Shown: positions 21,398-54,618, counted from the first letter of the stretch. The stretch is 64,000 bases of DNA from Chrysaora quinquecirrha (GCA_014526335.1 JACTAT010000037.1:13096139-13160138); one strand, 5' to 3'. Notes: generated from the sequence alone by a model not told the origin. Numbers and translations: made by a program.

Positions 21398-21841
21398 ATC
21401 AACTGATGGACAACATCTTATTGTACCCTCACACAAGAGACCATTTCAAAGAGGTTTGGGTCGACGCGACATTTTCTGGAAAATGGTAGATAATTCTAGT
21501 AAGGGAATCCTCTCCGCGTGCAACGACAGGAATTACCATCGTTTTAGGAGAGATAATGCAGAAAATTGTGCCACAATTTAAGAAATATTGAAGAAAAAAG
21601 AGTAAATGAATCTGCAACAATAGATGTTGGAAACGCAGGATTTCAGGAAACAAGACGCAAGTAGAACAAAAAATTGAAGATAATAAACTGGCTTCTTGAG
21701 CAGTTATGGTGGGATTTGAATCTTTTCACCTTTACTTGAATTAAAAAAGAATTCGAAGTAAAATTAGCTGCACTGCCCCTCCTGAAACGACCGTAATATT
21801 CAGTCGTTGCACGCGGACAGGATTCCCATACTTGGAAGCCT

Positions 21842-21973
21842 TAGACTTATTACCTGAGTCCCACTCCTCACAAACAGCAAAAACAACAATAACCCTACAG
21901 GTGTTTGCTCAGAGTGGTTTGAGCGTCCAGCATAGACTCAATAGCGATAACTACGACTCATGTAATAAGTCTA
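21842..21973. mobile_element. Short MITE (TAGACTTATTAC ends), copy 1
   Basis: A 132-bp repeat with inverted ends TAGACTTATTAC and GTAATAAGTCTA, and inner 'gagcgtccagcatagactc'. The second copy, at 59443-59569, is flanked by a clean direct repeat, which defines the element's edges. Confidence 0.7.
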
Positions 21974-22195
21974 GAAATGCCTGCCATTTTCTGGAAAAAT
22001 TTTGCGCCGACCCAGACTTTTGAAAAATTCTAATTACGTTATCTTAGTCTTGACACTTTGAAACAAGTAAATGGAAAAATTAAGAATTCTAGGGCTTCTA
22101 TCTATCATATAGATATTAAAATACATCAAATAATCATATACCAATAGGGATCAATAGTACGTACTTTGACAGTGGGACTAATTATTTACTTGGAG

Positions 22196-22501
22196 CATAG
22201 CGTTAAATCTTTGATCGGCTAAGAGCTCTGATCACATGTAATCTATTTCTCCCTACCGATTTAACCAATGAAAGGCTTGGAAACTGTCAACAAACACGTT
22301 CCAAAGCTAGATTAAGGCCGTTTGGGCATGCAATCCTTTTTTCTGGGGGGGGGGGGGGTACTAAAAACCGCCCAAAATGGCCTAAATCTAGCTGTGGAGC
22401 GTGTTTGTTGACATTTTCCAGGCCTTTTCATTGGTTAAATCGGTAGGGAGAAAATAGATGTGATCAGAGCTCTTAGCCAATCAAAGATTTGAACGCTATG
22501 C
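22196..22501. mobile_element. Palindromic MITE at the 3' end of AAK1
   Basis: A ~306-bp near-perfect palindrome. The left arm starts GCATAGCGTTAAATCTTTGA and the right arm ends 'tcaaagatttgaacgctatg' then c. A G-run of 14 sits near the centre. The element starts 58 bp downstream of the kinase stop codon. Confidence 0.8.
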
Positions 22502-22502
22502 T

Positions 22503-22508
22503 TTTATT
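22503..22508 (-). promoter_or_regulatory. Candidate AATAAA polyadenylation signal of AAK1
   Basis: On the minus strand AATAAA lies 51 bp after the kinase stop codon at 22559, at the very border of the palindromic MITE at 22196-22501. If used, transcripts would end inside that element. Confidence 0.5.
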
Positions 22509-22558
22509 TGGTAACAAAATAGTAAAAAATACACTAGATTAATATTGGAGTTCCATTA

Positions 22559-43189
<20,631 letters not shown>

Positions 43190-43220
43190 CTAAAAAGAGT
43201 TAGAAAAGGAAAACGGTTAA

Positions 43221-43720
43221 NNNNNNNNNNNNNNNNNNNNNNNNNNNNNNNNNNNNNNNNNNNNNNNNNNNNNNNNNNNNNNNNNNNNNNNNNNNNNNNN
43301 NNNNNNNNNNNNNNNNNNNNNNNNNNNNNNNNNNNNNNNNNNNNNNNNNNNNNNNNNNNNNNNNNNNNNNNNNNNNNNNNNNNNNNNNNNNNNNNNNNNN
43401 NNNNNNNNNNNNNNNNNNNNNNNNNNNNNNNNNNNNNNNNNNNNNNNNNNNNNNNNNNNNNNNNNNNNNNNNNNNNNNNNNNNNNNNNNNNNNNNNNNNN
43501 NNNNNNNNNNNNNNNNNNNNNNNNNNNNNNNNNNNNNNNNNNNNNNNNNNNNNNNNNNNNNNNNNNNNNNNNNNNNNNNNNNNNNNNNNNNNNNNNNNNN
43601 NNNNNNNNNNNNNNNNNNNNNNNNNNNNNNNNNNNNNNNNNNNNNNNNNNNNNNNNNNNNNNNNNNNNNNNNNNNNNNNNNNNNNNNNNNNNNNNNNNNN
43701 NNNNNNNNNNNNNNNNNNNN
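43221..43720. other. Assembly gap of 500 N
   Basis: Exactly 500 N, a round placeholder length, so the true gap size is unknown. It begins 31 bp upstream of the first visible AAK1 exon and probably hides, or lies next to, the AAK1 5' exon(s). Confidence 0.99.
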
Positions 43721-44687
43721 CTCATTCTCTGTTTTAATAAAAATATGAGAAGTAAATACATTATTGAGAGGTATAAAAAGTTGCACAATCAAGGAATTAG
43801 GGCAAGGCTGAATTTAGCAAATGTTCAAGGCATCAGGCATATGTTATTGTACAGATATTTTGATGTCTGTTGTTGATTTTAAGCAGTGGTAGGGAGCCTG
43901 CAGTAGAAGCTAAACTGTTCATCATTTATGTTGGCAATTTCATTAGGGGCTGTCTGGCCCCATTGCAGGGTGGCTACCAAATCAAAAGGGCCCGGTTCAG
44001 GGTGCAACCAACAAAGTTTTTGAACCACGCCCACTAACAAAGAATTCACTTTAAACGCTCAGTCAATATTAGTTATTCATTGATGGATCTGATGAGGGGA
44101 AAATGCTTAGATTTAAATTTGAGAAAACAAACTTTGCAAGTTTTGCACACTTTTCGCTTTTTCAAGTGTCAACGTCCGTCGTCCGCAAACCTCTAGAGGA
44201 AAGATTAAAACTGTCGCCCACAATGGTTGAGCAGCAAAGAAAATTTTGCTTTCTAGACTCTCTAAGACCAGCTAATTTAGCAATTTAAGCAAATCATCAT
44301 TGGAATGAAATAAATAAACAACCCACTAAAAAGAGAAGGAAAAACCTAAAGATATTAATATAAAACTGTAAATACAGTATAATGATCGACTTCATTCTGG
44401 TGAAGATTTGGTAACGTTCCGTGACTTTCACACACATTCATTGTGAAAGTCAGAATGCATGTAGCCTTTTTTCCACTTAAAAGCCGCAGCTGCATGCAAA
44501 ATGCCGCAAACTTATGTCAATACAAAACAAAAAATTCAAGCCACAACTTTTCTTGAAGCCGAAAATCGTAAAAAAAGCGATGCAAAATCTGTAAGCCATA
44601 CTCAAGAAAGGGGTCGAAGCCCTTAAGCTGCAAACCTATAATAGGCTCCAGCTGAACACATTGAAAGATGATCATGCAAGAGCCTAC
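43721..44687. other. Non-coding, no gene recognised
   Basis: I see no further exon of AAK1 or of the ERICH3-like gene. The plus-strand open frame at 44103-44288 has no recognisable features. Confidence 0.4.
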
Positions 44688-44813
44688 CTCAACATCAAGA
44701 GCTTTGTGAACAATGGCAGTTGCTAGTAGATCACGGACATGTTTTTGGTGTTCTTTTTTGGCCATTTTTAGCCGATAACTATTTTCATCTACTATTCTTC
44801 CATCTTTCTTTAT
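44688..44813 (-). CDS. Single exon of an ERICH3-like protein
   Basis: A 126-bp exon (42 codons, phase 0 at both ends) with a clean acceptor (tattttgcag) and donor (gag|gtagg). It reads IKKDGRIVDENSYRLK, then MAKKEHQKHVRDLLATAIVH, then KALDVE. This closely follows the N-terminal block of vertebrate glutamate-rich protein 3 (SGRI, HQK, LAQAI-HK-LD as I recall it). ERICH3 is linked to cilia; the function here is unknown. No other exon was found: upstream ones should lie at higher coordinates, and downstream ones may be in the gap at 43221-43720. Since AAK1 follows on the same strand beyond that gap, either ERICH3 exons are hidden or the join is an assembly artefact. Confidence 0.55.
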
Positions 44814-44899
44814 CTGCAAAATATTCAAAATCAGCGTGTGAGATTTAAAACATTATATCAGATTTCTTTAACCTTTAACCTGACCTCTGGAGAGCCTGA

Positions 44900-47245
44900 C
44901 ATCCATTGGGGGAGGGGGAGGGGCGGGGTATACTCATGATCCTATGTTTCTCTGGAAGGTGATTATCTGGTATGTCAAAAATTTTCAACAACGAACCCAT
45001 TATCCAGGAAATATTCTACTTTTTTGCCCAATCTACTGGAGTATCAAAATTTCATACAGAAATGACCACTATATCACTCTCAAACCTCAAATACTCCAGT
45101 ATACAGAAAATGTTTTGTTTGAAAAATTATTTCAACAAGATACTCTTCTTGGTGCGCTCTGATTATATATATATTTGTGATTACCCAGAATTTTGGATCC
45201 CAAGTAGGCCAGATAATCCAATAACTACTGTAATTATGATGTTCTGCTAGGAAGGTTACCATCAATTAAAAATTTTATCGCAGAAATATTTCAACTTCAG
45301 ATTCAAATTCATTCAGTACCTTCATTTTAGTGTTCAGTTCATTTGTACCTTTCTAGTCTTTATGATGTTGATTTTATAGCGATCAAAAGATTGAACATTT
45401 ATAAGGGAATTGATCCTGAAAATGGGTGTAAAATTTCGACCTGAGCAAATCTCTTATAAACTTTCAGCCTTTTCATCTCTACAAAATCAACATGATAAGG
45501 GCAAAAGCAAGAAATTTTGCCTATAGCATTAAAGTTCAAGTGGTCAGTCAGAATCTTGGGTCAAAATATTTCTACGAACAAATTATTGTAAATTTTGAAA
45601 ATTAAAGGGAGGCTCTAAGTTGGAAAAGTTTCTTGCAATGAATTTCAATTGATTTGGTCACTGCCACAATAACAAACTTCAATACCCACAGCAACATCTA
45701 TTGTACATAAAAACTCTACAAAATCAAAGCCTTACCAAGCCTGATCTTATCAAGTGCTTTTTTATTCTTGTGTTACCAAAATAGCCAGAAAGATGTTTGT
45801 CTTGCAAACTGTTGTAACTTGCCAGGGGTCTATGAGAAAGAACAATTTGTAACATGTATTGGCAAAAAAGATAAACAAATAGGCAATATCAATTGTAAAA
45901 CTACAACAGACAAAATCTATTAGGACAATGAGAGATGTGTAGATTTTAGCTGTCTTGGCTTTCAATAGATTTTATTGAGGTAATTTCCCAGAAGCGCTGA
46001 GCTCTTATCCTCCCCCCTAAGAGGTCAATCAAACTGAGAGAGGCATTTCATGGCTTGAAAAAGCATACAAGATTCCTATTCAAACAAAAAGATTCTTAAA
46101 AGATCTCTAGGAAAACAACAGGGATTTTAGCTAAGAGTGTACGAGATTCCAAGGAGTGAATTGCCTCTTGATTAAAATGTTATGCGATGCTATTTCTCCA
46201 ATATTCTAGACCCTTATCCCCCTGTGTAATGCTCAGCTATATGAAACCAAAGCACAGAAAAGTATAGCATAAAGACCACAAAGGTCTCCTCCCTCCTGCA
46301 GGTTTTATGTAAAGCTTGCATGACCCCTTATCTAAATTTAACAAGCAGATCCTAATTTGATTAATCATCAGAAATCCAAAACTGAATTTTTGTTGTGATG
46401 GGGAAGGTCTTCCCTGCAACATTTTCATTAAAACAATAAACAGTAGGTTTAGGTGCTTTTCTATTGTTCAAACCAATGCACCTCCCCACACAAACAATAA
46501 AGAAATGTAATCTGAGAGGGATGTGCTGAAGAGCAATTCACTCCATGGAAATCTCCTACACCTTTACTAGCAACCCTATTGTTTTCATGGAAATCCCTCA
46601 GTAATCCTCTTATTTTGTGAAATCTGTCATTTCTTTCCTTATTTTTCTCTGCAAAAATCTTATAAAGCATCCAAAACTTAATCTTGGTACAGAGTTTCAC
46701 TGTCCTAGCGCTTGTGTTCTTCATTTCATGAGCATTCAAAGTTCCCAATTTCATAAAGGCTTTGACCGCAAAAAATGAACTTGGCAAAACTTTTAACCTC
46801 ACTCAGTCAAAGCCCTTATGAAATCGTAAACTTTGAAGGCTCATAAAATCAATAATAGAGTCCCTAAGTGTGATGTCATCAAAATACGTTTTTGGAGATC
46901 TCACCCAATGTTCGATATATTTGACTGATTTTGCACATTTACACATCATTTTTGAAGCTCTTTCACAAAATGAAGAGCAAATTTCGAAATATGAAAAATA
47001 GATTTTTGTGACATCACGACTTAGGTATACTCTAGAAGGGCTGCCCCTGTGGAAGTAAAACTTTGCATCAAGACTGACTAGACTAATGATTAAATTAAGG
47101 GTGCTTCATACATTGATACCAATCAATCATAAAACCAACTACTTTTGGTGGCAACTTGGTCCTCTACCTAATCTATCTAGATGTGGCTTGTGTAGTAGCA
47201 TCAAAACTCAGTGTGGTCATACCGTATTCGCTTGTTTAAAGCTAA
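44900..47245. other. Non-coding region with degraded repeats
   Basis: AT-rich sequence without a convincing exon. It contains a copy of the short palindromic repeat (46020-46172) and a fragment near 46530-46580 ('gagcaattcactccatggaa'). Confidence 0.45.
46020..46172. mobile_element. Short palindromic repeat, diverged copy
   Basis: The right side ('gtgtacgagattccaaggag' then tgaattgcc) matches the repeats at 21266-21397 and 60489-60619. The left side is more diverged. Confidence 0.4.
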
Positions 47246-47662
47246 GGGACCATCGACAAAAGACTTTCGTCCCCGTTAACGGATTTTGTCCGTTAAAGTC
47301 TGAACCCCCCCCCTCGTTAACGGACACATATTTTTTATGGTGGCCCGGATATACTTAAAGCAGGCCTTTGTTTTCATAAACTCGCACGATGATGGCCTAC
47401 CTATCTAGCATGTGTCACAAGGCAAACAAATTTTGAAGAAGGGTGAGCTGATTTTAAGTAGAGCAGAGGGTCGTAGTTGGCCAAAACAAAATTCAGCCTT
47501 GTTCTACAATATTACATACTTTCATTAGGACCTTTTTGCAACTTTTCTTTATCAAGATTTTCGTCCCCAATGTGACAGTTTTAATGGATTCATGTGAGAC
47601 CCCCTCCCCCCTTAACGGACAAATTCCGTTAACGGGGACGAAAGTCTTTTGTCGATGGCCCC
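47246..47662. mobile_element. TIR element (GGGACCATCGACAAAAGAC ends)
   Basis: A 417-bp element with inverted ends of about 40 bp: GGGACCATCGACAAAAGACT running into 'ttcgtccccgttaacgga', mirrored at the other end as 'gtcttttgtcgatggcccc'. 'Ctaa' lies on both sides. No coding capacity. Confidence 0.8.
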
Positions 47663-47783
47663 TAACAACTCTCTTGTGTTTCAACTGATTTGTTTTCCTT
47701 TTTAGTGGAAATTATAAAGTCTATACATTATAGGCTATAGGGTGAAAGTAGAACCTGCCAGTCTTACCCAGGATCAAGATGGC

Positions 47784-48008
47784 TCATTTTGATGACGGCT
47801 TTAGTTTATTTGTTGTCCTGCTTATTGCTTGGTCTGAGAAGTATCCTGGCCAGTACCCACTTCGCTTTTTCTGCCAAATTTCCACGGTCAAATGAATTTT
47901 AGGCCACAAGATTTGGTTGAGTTCTTCTCTGTTCAGCCTCGATAGCTCGCGGAGCTTGTCATGATAAGGATACAAGAAATCAAAAGCTTCATTGATGCTT
48001 TGTTGCAA
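47784..48008 (-). other. Unrecognised open frame
   Basis: A 74-residue minus-strand frame reading NEAFDFLYPYHDKLRELSRL and LNQILWPKIHLTVEIWQKK. Its composition is more protein-like than surrounding frames, with helix-like Leu spacing, but I do not recognise it. It may be an exon or a transposon remnant. Confidence 0.2.
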
Positions 48009-48732
48009 TAAAGATATAACGCTTTTATCTCGAATTTATCCCTGAATATCTTTACGTACTAGAAATCTAGGTTCGACTTCGCTTCAAAATGTGACTTTTC
48101 AATTCAGTCTGAAAGTCATCATCACTATGGCGATTTCGCTGTCGCCTTAGCAACAAATAGGACTATTCACGGATGGCTGCGCACGCCCGACGCCCGATGC
48201 AACTTATGTGCGGGCTTCGACCCCCCGCCCCAAGTCTGAGGCACGAAATGGTACAGTAGTTGAACGAAAAAGTCTGCAAAATAGAAGGATTTGGGATGAA
48301 CGGTTTTAGGGATTTTACTTGTCCACCAAGCTTACTTGCTTGTTATTGAATATATTTGCATGCTTATGATCACATGGGCATAGGGCCGCCACATGGCGAA
48401 GGCTTCAGTTCCCTTTCAATTTTTTGGTCTTTCAAAAAAAATTGCATACAACCAAGATACAACGATTTTTTCGCAAAAATTATATCAGTAGCATCTTGAA
48501 AGCCACACTCTTGTCAGTGTCGCCCGTCACCAAATAAAATCGGTTGATTTCTTTGATGTGTATCCTAGATGATTAGAAGAGGGCCCAGGTGTTTTCAGAC
48601 CTGACTGCACTACTAGCGAAATTGGGTCCTGCACCCCCTGCTGTAGTGTAGGTTGGGCCCACTAGTCAAATTTCCTTAAAACATGTTCTGCATCTCCTTC
48701 TGCCAGCCCACCCCTGTCGCTTCTTTGCAAGA

Positions 48733-49500
48733 TACAAGCTTTTTCTTTTATAAGAAAATTTTATATAAGAACACGACCCTTGATTTTGCCCACATTACTC
48801 TTAGGTGCCTAATTGCCGGGGGGTCCCAATTAGCGGGGGGGGGGTGGATTTTTTGTTGAAAATTAATTGCTGGGAGGGTCCCAATTAGCAGGGGGGGGGT
48901 GGATTTTTGTTGAAAATTAATTGCAATTGCCTTCCCCAGACTCAATCTTTATCTTATTTTGTCTATGCAAGATTGGTATCTAATTATTTATCTTGTGATT
49001 TTGAATACTCTGATATGAATTTTCAATACGCGTCACTTACGCGAAGTTGAAAGTTTTATTAAGCGGGGGGTCCTAATAAGAGAGGGGGGTGGAAAAGTTT
49101 TCAGAAATTAATTAGCGGGGGACGGCAATTAGGCACCTAAGAGTATAAGAACAAGCCAGGGAACAAGCTAAGAACAAGCTAAGAACAAGCTAAGAACAAG
49201 AGAACAAGCTAAGGCAAGCTAAGGCTGGCCTTTTCATAAACCCTAAGAATATCAGCTAAATATGAAAGTAAGACCGAAGTAAAGACAGTCAAACTGAACG
49301 AGCAAGCAAACAAACCAAAAGAGAAGCATGCTGTATTTTTACACAAACCTAGTATCACTCAAGACATTCACTGGAAATTATATATGTCTAAGTAACCAAG
49401 AAATTAAGAAGATTAAGAACATTTCAGGCTCCAATAGGCAAAAACTTAAGAACAGCCAGCCTCGATCGAAATTTCCTGGTTCTTATAAAAAAAGAGGACA
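48733..49500. mobile_element. ATAAG-TIR family, copy 4 (inverted, holds nested insert)
   Basis: The left end is TACAAGCTTTTTCTTTTATAAG and the right end CTTATAAAAAAAGAGGACA. The inner sequence right of 49216 is the reverse complement of the copy at 6766-7127. A second element (48796-49145) interrupts it near its left end. A short 'aacaagctaag' tandem repeat (49146-49215) lies beside the insert. Confidence 0.68.
48796..49145. mobile_element. TA-flanked element (ACTCTTAGGTGCCTAATTG ends)
   Basis: A 350-bp element with TA at each end and mirror ends TACTCTTAGGTGCCTAATTG and CAATTAGGCACCTAAGAGTA. G-runs with 'cccaattagcgggg' repeat near both ends. It is nested in the 48733-49500 element. Confidence 0.8.
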
Positions 49501-49974
49501 CTTGGCCAAATTGCCTAATGAAGGTTCAGGGTCTGAGAATCATGACACTAATTGAAGAATGAGCACAGAGCACAATTGTTATGGGGATGTGCCGTTCTTT
49601 GGGATACATTGTTTTCATCAATTTCTTCTGGATGCAGGTTTAGAACATTAGCAGTTTTTCTAGAGTTGTTGGTTATTGAAACGAAACGGGGCCAGAGAGA
49701 GCTTGTGAGACCAGAGTAGCAGTCCAATGTTACTCTGTTTAATTCATCCTTTGTTTTCGAATATCTCTCGTCTTTGTTTTGGCCTTTCTTGTATCTACAT
49801 CTCCACCGTTGCAGCAAAGTTCTTGTTGGCTACCCCCGGTGTTGTTATTTTGCGCTGCATTAGACTCAATTGTGGTTCCTTCCCTTGTATCCGTTTCCGT
49901 TTCCAAAATCCCCCCAATAGAGAAAAGTAAGTTAATTTCCAGAACTTTTGGTTCGACGTAATCACCTGGTAATG

Positions 49975-50120
49975 TGTGTGCAGTACATTAGAGGGTGTGC
50001 AGTAGGTTGCAGGATCTTCAGTGCTGACTGCACTGTACTAATGATATCACTTCACTCTACTGATGATATCCCTCCACAGTACTGATGATATCCCTCCACA
50101 GTACTGAATATCCTCTACTA
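49975..50120. repeat. Degenerate copy of the 'cagtacagtggagg' satellite
   Basis: 'Gatatccctccacagtactg' units match the array at 11160-11850 in a diverged form, with a few units inverted at the left ('gtgcagtacattagagggtg'). This small foldback again lies directly beside a LINE 3' end. Confidence 0.65.
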
Positions 50121-50478
50121 TAGTGACCAAGATGATTGCTAATATGGTAGTTTACGGGGTTTTCGGTCAAATCCCCCCTCCCTAAGTAACAAATAGTATT
50201 ATTTTTTTTTTTTTTTTAAACAAAGGTATTAGGCCAAGAGGGCCTCTAACCTATTAACAGAACAAGTTAAAGTTAATTAGAAAATACAAAAAATTAATCT
50301 ACTACAAGGAACTACTGATAATAACTAGTAAAGAAGAAAGAAAGAAGCTACTGTACGTATGTCCAACACAGTTCGCAATTTAAAAGAAAGTGATCGATAA
50401 GAGTAACTAACGTATACAATACAATACAATAATTAAAACGAATACAATAATAGATGATAGGATAGTGGATAAAACTAT

Positions 50479-53400
50479 TTAAAATTTAAATTCCGATTTC
50501 TTTTTTAGACTTTTCGTAACAAAAGATGAAACCAAAAGAAGACACTTAGTATCTTCTTGGTTAAGCAGCCATATAAATTTATTTCGAGTGCTTAAATGAC
50601 CTACGGATGGGTATGAGCGTTCAATTTTGATCAAAAGATCTCTTCTTTCATTCTCAAAAAGTGGGCATAACATAAGAAAATGAATTTCGTCACCCAGAAT
50701 TTTATTTCCCATAGTGGTGCAGTATTTACAGTATCTTTCTGATCTTAGAATTTTATTTTTACCAAATCTTCCAGCCTCAATTTCTAAGTTATGTGCACTT
50801 AGTCTTAATTTTGACAAACATTGCCTTTTATTAAAGTCAGAAATTGCATCTAGATATCTTTCAAATTTGAAAACAGTTTTAACTTCAGCGTATGTACACA
50901 GTTTTCTATTTTGTACCCGATGTTCGTGAAGATTGGACATGATTTGACTCAAAGTAATTGTAGACTTTTGATTTGATAATACAAGGAACATCAGAGGAAA
51001 GAATACCATATTTATCCCTTAAACTATTAGCTTTGGAGAGCCAATTTACTTTACCAGAAGCAGCGTCATTTAAAAGAAATCGAAAGCACTTTAAAACATA
51101 CCTATTACATTACTTAGTGATTCAAGGCGACGAAGAAATTTGAGAATGTTAACATGTCTATGCAACTGAAGCTTAATTCTTCCAAGTTCAGCATAAATTG
51201 CATCGGAATTAGTCGTCGATTTGACACCTAGTATATATTTGCAAGCAGATAAGTGAAGACGCTCTAAGGTTATGTAGTCATCGAATCCCCAAATTTCGGA
51301 TGCATAATTGAGAATGGGTACAATTGTTTGATCAAAAAGGTACAGGAACAAGCTTGGTTGTAATCCGTCAAATTCCTTACATTTATTAATTAATGCAAAA
51401 TATGCTTTGCTAGCTTTCTCTTTAATAAGATCAACATGTTCATTGAAAGAGCCGTTTGATTGTATTGTTACACCGAGGTATTTATAAGATTCACACTCTA
51501 ATACATCTTTGCTGCCCAAATGCCATATCCTTTTATTTTAGAAGCACGCTTGTTTTTCTTAATTACCATTACTTTCGTTTTTTTACATTTACTTCCATTT
51601 GGATATTATTTGTAAAATTGTGTAATACATGGAGTTGATTTTGTAAATCTTCGGGAGTTTCTGCTAGAAGAACCAAATCATCAGCATACAATAGTGTGTT
51701 GAAAATATCATCACCTAGTCTTACACCATTTGATTCAGCACTAATTGTGTGATTTAAATCATTCAGAAATAGTTCGAAGAGCATTGGACTTAAGATACAA
51801 CCTTGACGAACTCCACGAGCACAACTGAAATAGTTAGTTAAGCCATCACTAGCACGAGCACAGGATTTTACTTTAGAGTACAGAGATGAGATTATCTTAT
51901 AAAAATTCCCCTTTATACCATTGGCAAGCAACTTTCTGAGTAACAAGGAGTGTGGAACAGAGTCAAATGCTTTCCTAAAATCAACAAAACAGACATAAAG
52001 ACTTTTATTATTGTTAAAGGAGTTTCGAATCAGTGTATTAAGAGTTAATAGATGATCTGAAGTTTGATGCCCTTTTCGGTATGCAATTTGATTTTCATCA
52101 AGAATGACATAGGTATCTAAAAAGTGTTGAGTCTTTGCAAAAGAATTCCCAAAAAAAGTTTGCCAAAAATGCTTAAAAGAGTTATCCCTCTATAATTATC
52201 AAGATCTGACTTTTCACCACCTTTGAAAAGAAGAACAACAATACCCACAGCCCATTCCTCAGGAAATTCGCCCAAGTTTAAAATTTTGTTAAAAAGTTTG
52301 GTGAAGACAGATAAGAATGAATCATCTAAACTTTTCAGAAGTTCTGTAGTAATAAGATCAATTCGAGGCTTTGCCACTTTTAAGCTTTGCGATCATAGAC
52401 TTGACCTCATCAAAAGTTATCTCAGAATTGAGAATGATGTTGACTTGATCAGCCTCGTCTTCAGGAAGAGGGTCGATCTCTACACTGCTTTCAGTTTGAG
52501 CATTACTTGAATTGTTTGAATCCAGAAGATTACTAAAATAATCATACAGGGTGTTTTTATCAAACTTATCGTCATTTGATTTCCTTCGACTGCTTAACAA
52601 CTTCCAAAAATCTTTTGGGGAAGACGATTTCAACATTCTGAGTTCTGATTTTCTACTTTCATTGTAGTTTTTCCGTTTCAATTTCAGCATTTTATTATAA
52701 ATACTTCTTTCCGAAAAATATGCTTGACGCAAGGGTACCTTAGTTTCATTTAAATCATTTTTCAGTGCATTTTGATACTTTTGCGAGCCTTATTTAGTGA
52801 TTTCTTTGCACTTGCACATTCGTTATCATACCAGGGACATGATTTACTCTTTCTATTGACACGTTTATGAGGATCTTTGAAAATTTTTTTGGATTTCATA
52901 GACGAATTAGAAATTTCTACCAATTTACAACGTAGTTTTGCAACTGTTACTTCAACTGGGACTGCCGAGTTATCAAGTTCTTCACTAACAAGGTTTAAAA
53001 ATTCTTGGACTTTTCATTCTGAATAGCTAGAATGATATTTTCATAGCTGTCTTCATCAGGAACGAAACGCTTAGTATAATCATTTTTTAGTTTTTCAGTA
53101 GGGCTCAAGTGTTGTGCTTCATTTAATATTTCATTAGAACCAAAAGATGCTGATTTGTTTTCAGGTGTGCTACTTAGTTTCTCAGTTTTAATTGAAATCT
53201 GAACAGGGACATGGTCAGAGAACTCATTCAGATCTCCAACTACTAAATCACTTATATTTACCAGAAATTCCTGCTTACAAAGAGCATAATCAACTACACT
53301 ATTTCCCTTAACAGTGAAACAAGTAAATTGATTTGATTTTTCTTTATTAATTCTGCCATTCAAAATACGAAATCCAGAAGATTTACAAAATGCCAGCAAT

Positions 53401-54050
53401 TCCCTTCCATTTGAATTCAAATTACCAAGGTCTTGCGTATTACGTAAATCAAGAGCCTTATCAGGAACATAATCCTCGTCTAATGGAAGAAAGTCATCAT
53501 TTTCGTCATCGTAGATAAAATCATTATGATTGCTTGTTCTAGCATTCAAGTCACCCAAAATTAAACAATTTCCTAATTGATCATACTCAGCACAATCCTC
53601 AAGCATGACATCAAAATTGAAACAAAGACCGCTTTTGAACCAATAAGAATCAGCAGGAGGAATATATGCCATACATATTAATAAATCTTCGGCAAAACCA
53701 AAGCTTTCCTTATCTAATTTGCACCATACTCTGTGAGAATTCGATGACAAGATGCTGAAATATTTCTCAATATTTTTACGAACAAGAACGGAAATTCCCC
53801 CAGATGCTCTACCTCGTACACTTTGTCTAGCACCTAATTGGTTGAATTCACGAAATTCACAAGCCCAGTTAATATTCTCTAAATCATGCTTCTCACGCCA
53901 TGTTTCACTAAAACAAATTATATCATTTTTTTCTAGAATATCATTAAAATTACTATCATTTGAAAGTTTCGCAATTTTATGTTGTTTTAACCCATTAATA
54001 TTCCAAAAACAGATGTTTAACCTATCATGATCCTTTATATTTCTTAAAAT
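50479..54050 (-). pseudogene. LINE ORF2: endonuclease plus reverse transcriptase, broken
   Basis: The endonuclease domain (about 54050-53100) shows FWNINGLKQHK, SETW, ILGDLNARTSNHNDF and FSDHVPVQI, the usual catalytic motifs of AP-type endonucleases. The reverse transcriptase spans about 52730-51570: LLFKGGEKSDLDNYRGI, VDFRKAFDSV, GVRQGCILSPMLFELFLNDL and YADDLVLLAE (catalytic YADD). The post-RT part gives YKYLGVTIQSNGSF and ILNYASEIWGF, and 51009-50479 ends with a zinc motif (CKYCTTMGNKILGDEIHFLM then LC). Frame changes near 52990, 52750, 52370, 52115, 51560 and 51050 break it into six pieces, so it is inactive. Confidence 0.85.
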
Positions 54051-54110
54051 TTGATTTTCAGCTAAATTGATTTCCAGATCTATAGGTTCGAGACCGCCTT
54101 GGCTAAGATC

Positions 54111-54609
54111 CTATTCATTTATTAAACCACGTATTAGATCATTGTAATCATTAAAAGAATTGACATGGAATACACTATCATTCCCTTGAAACTTACACCT
54201 TATTTTCCCATCGATGGTCCAGACTGATTCTATTCCCAGCTCCTCTTTTTTGTCTAGAATATTGTTAAAATATTCTAGAATGCCATGGGCGAGGTCTTCT
54301 CTGAAGGTGACATTCTTGGCCTTTCGCTTTTCTTTCATTACCTTTGCCTTTGTTTTGTGCGAAAGGCACTTTACCAGGATTGCTCGAGGCTTTCCATCAC
54401 TCCTTCGCTTTCCTGTTCTGTGAACGATATCTATTTCTTGAGCATCAACCTCAACACCAATCTCTTCCTTTATTATGTTGATGCTCTTCTCTTCTACTGC
54501 TTCATCTGCTTCTTCTGCAACCCCAAAGAATCTAAAAGAGGCTTTACGGCTGTACTGCTCTTGCCTGTTTTGCTCAAATCTTAATTCCTCAATCTCATCG
54601 GAGTGCTTC
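54111..54609 (-). CDS. LINE ORF1 (nucleic-acid chaperone-like), N-terminus replaced
   Basis: Reads [20 protein letters not shown] (coiled coil), [17 protein letters not shown], a central domain with [20 protein letters not shown], and stops at 54111. This is the ORF1 type with a coiled coil followed by an RRM-like fold, as in L1/jockey-like elements. The open frame continues upstream through the GGGAAC repeat as Pro-Phe repeats, up to 54836, which is not part of the original protein. Despite the broken ORF2, this frame has no stop. Confidence 0.7.
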
Positions 54610-54618
54610 TCTAATTCT

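Larger units (their letters stand above)
50200..54610 (-). mobile_element. Near-complete LINE (non-LTR retrotransposon), decayed
   Basis: On the minus strand the order is ORF1 (from ~54610), ORF2 with endonuclease and reverse transcriptase, then a short 3' region ending in an A tail (T-run at 50201-50217 on the plus strand). The 5' edge merges with the GGGAAC microsatellite of the inverted repeat. ORF layout and the C-terminal CCHC-like motif suggest a CR1/jockey/L2-like clade; the exact clade is not assigned. Confidence 0.8.
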
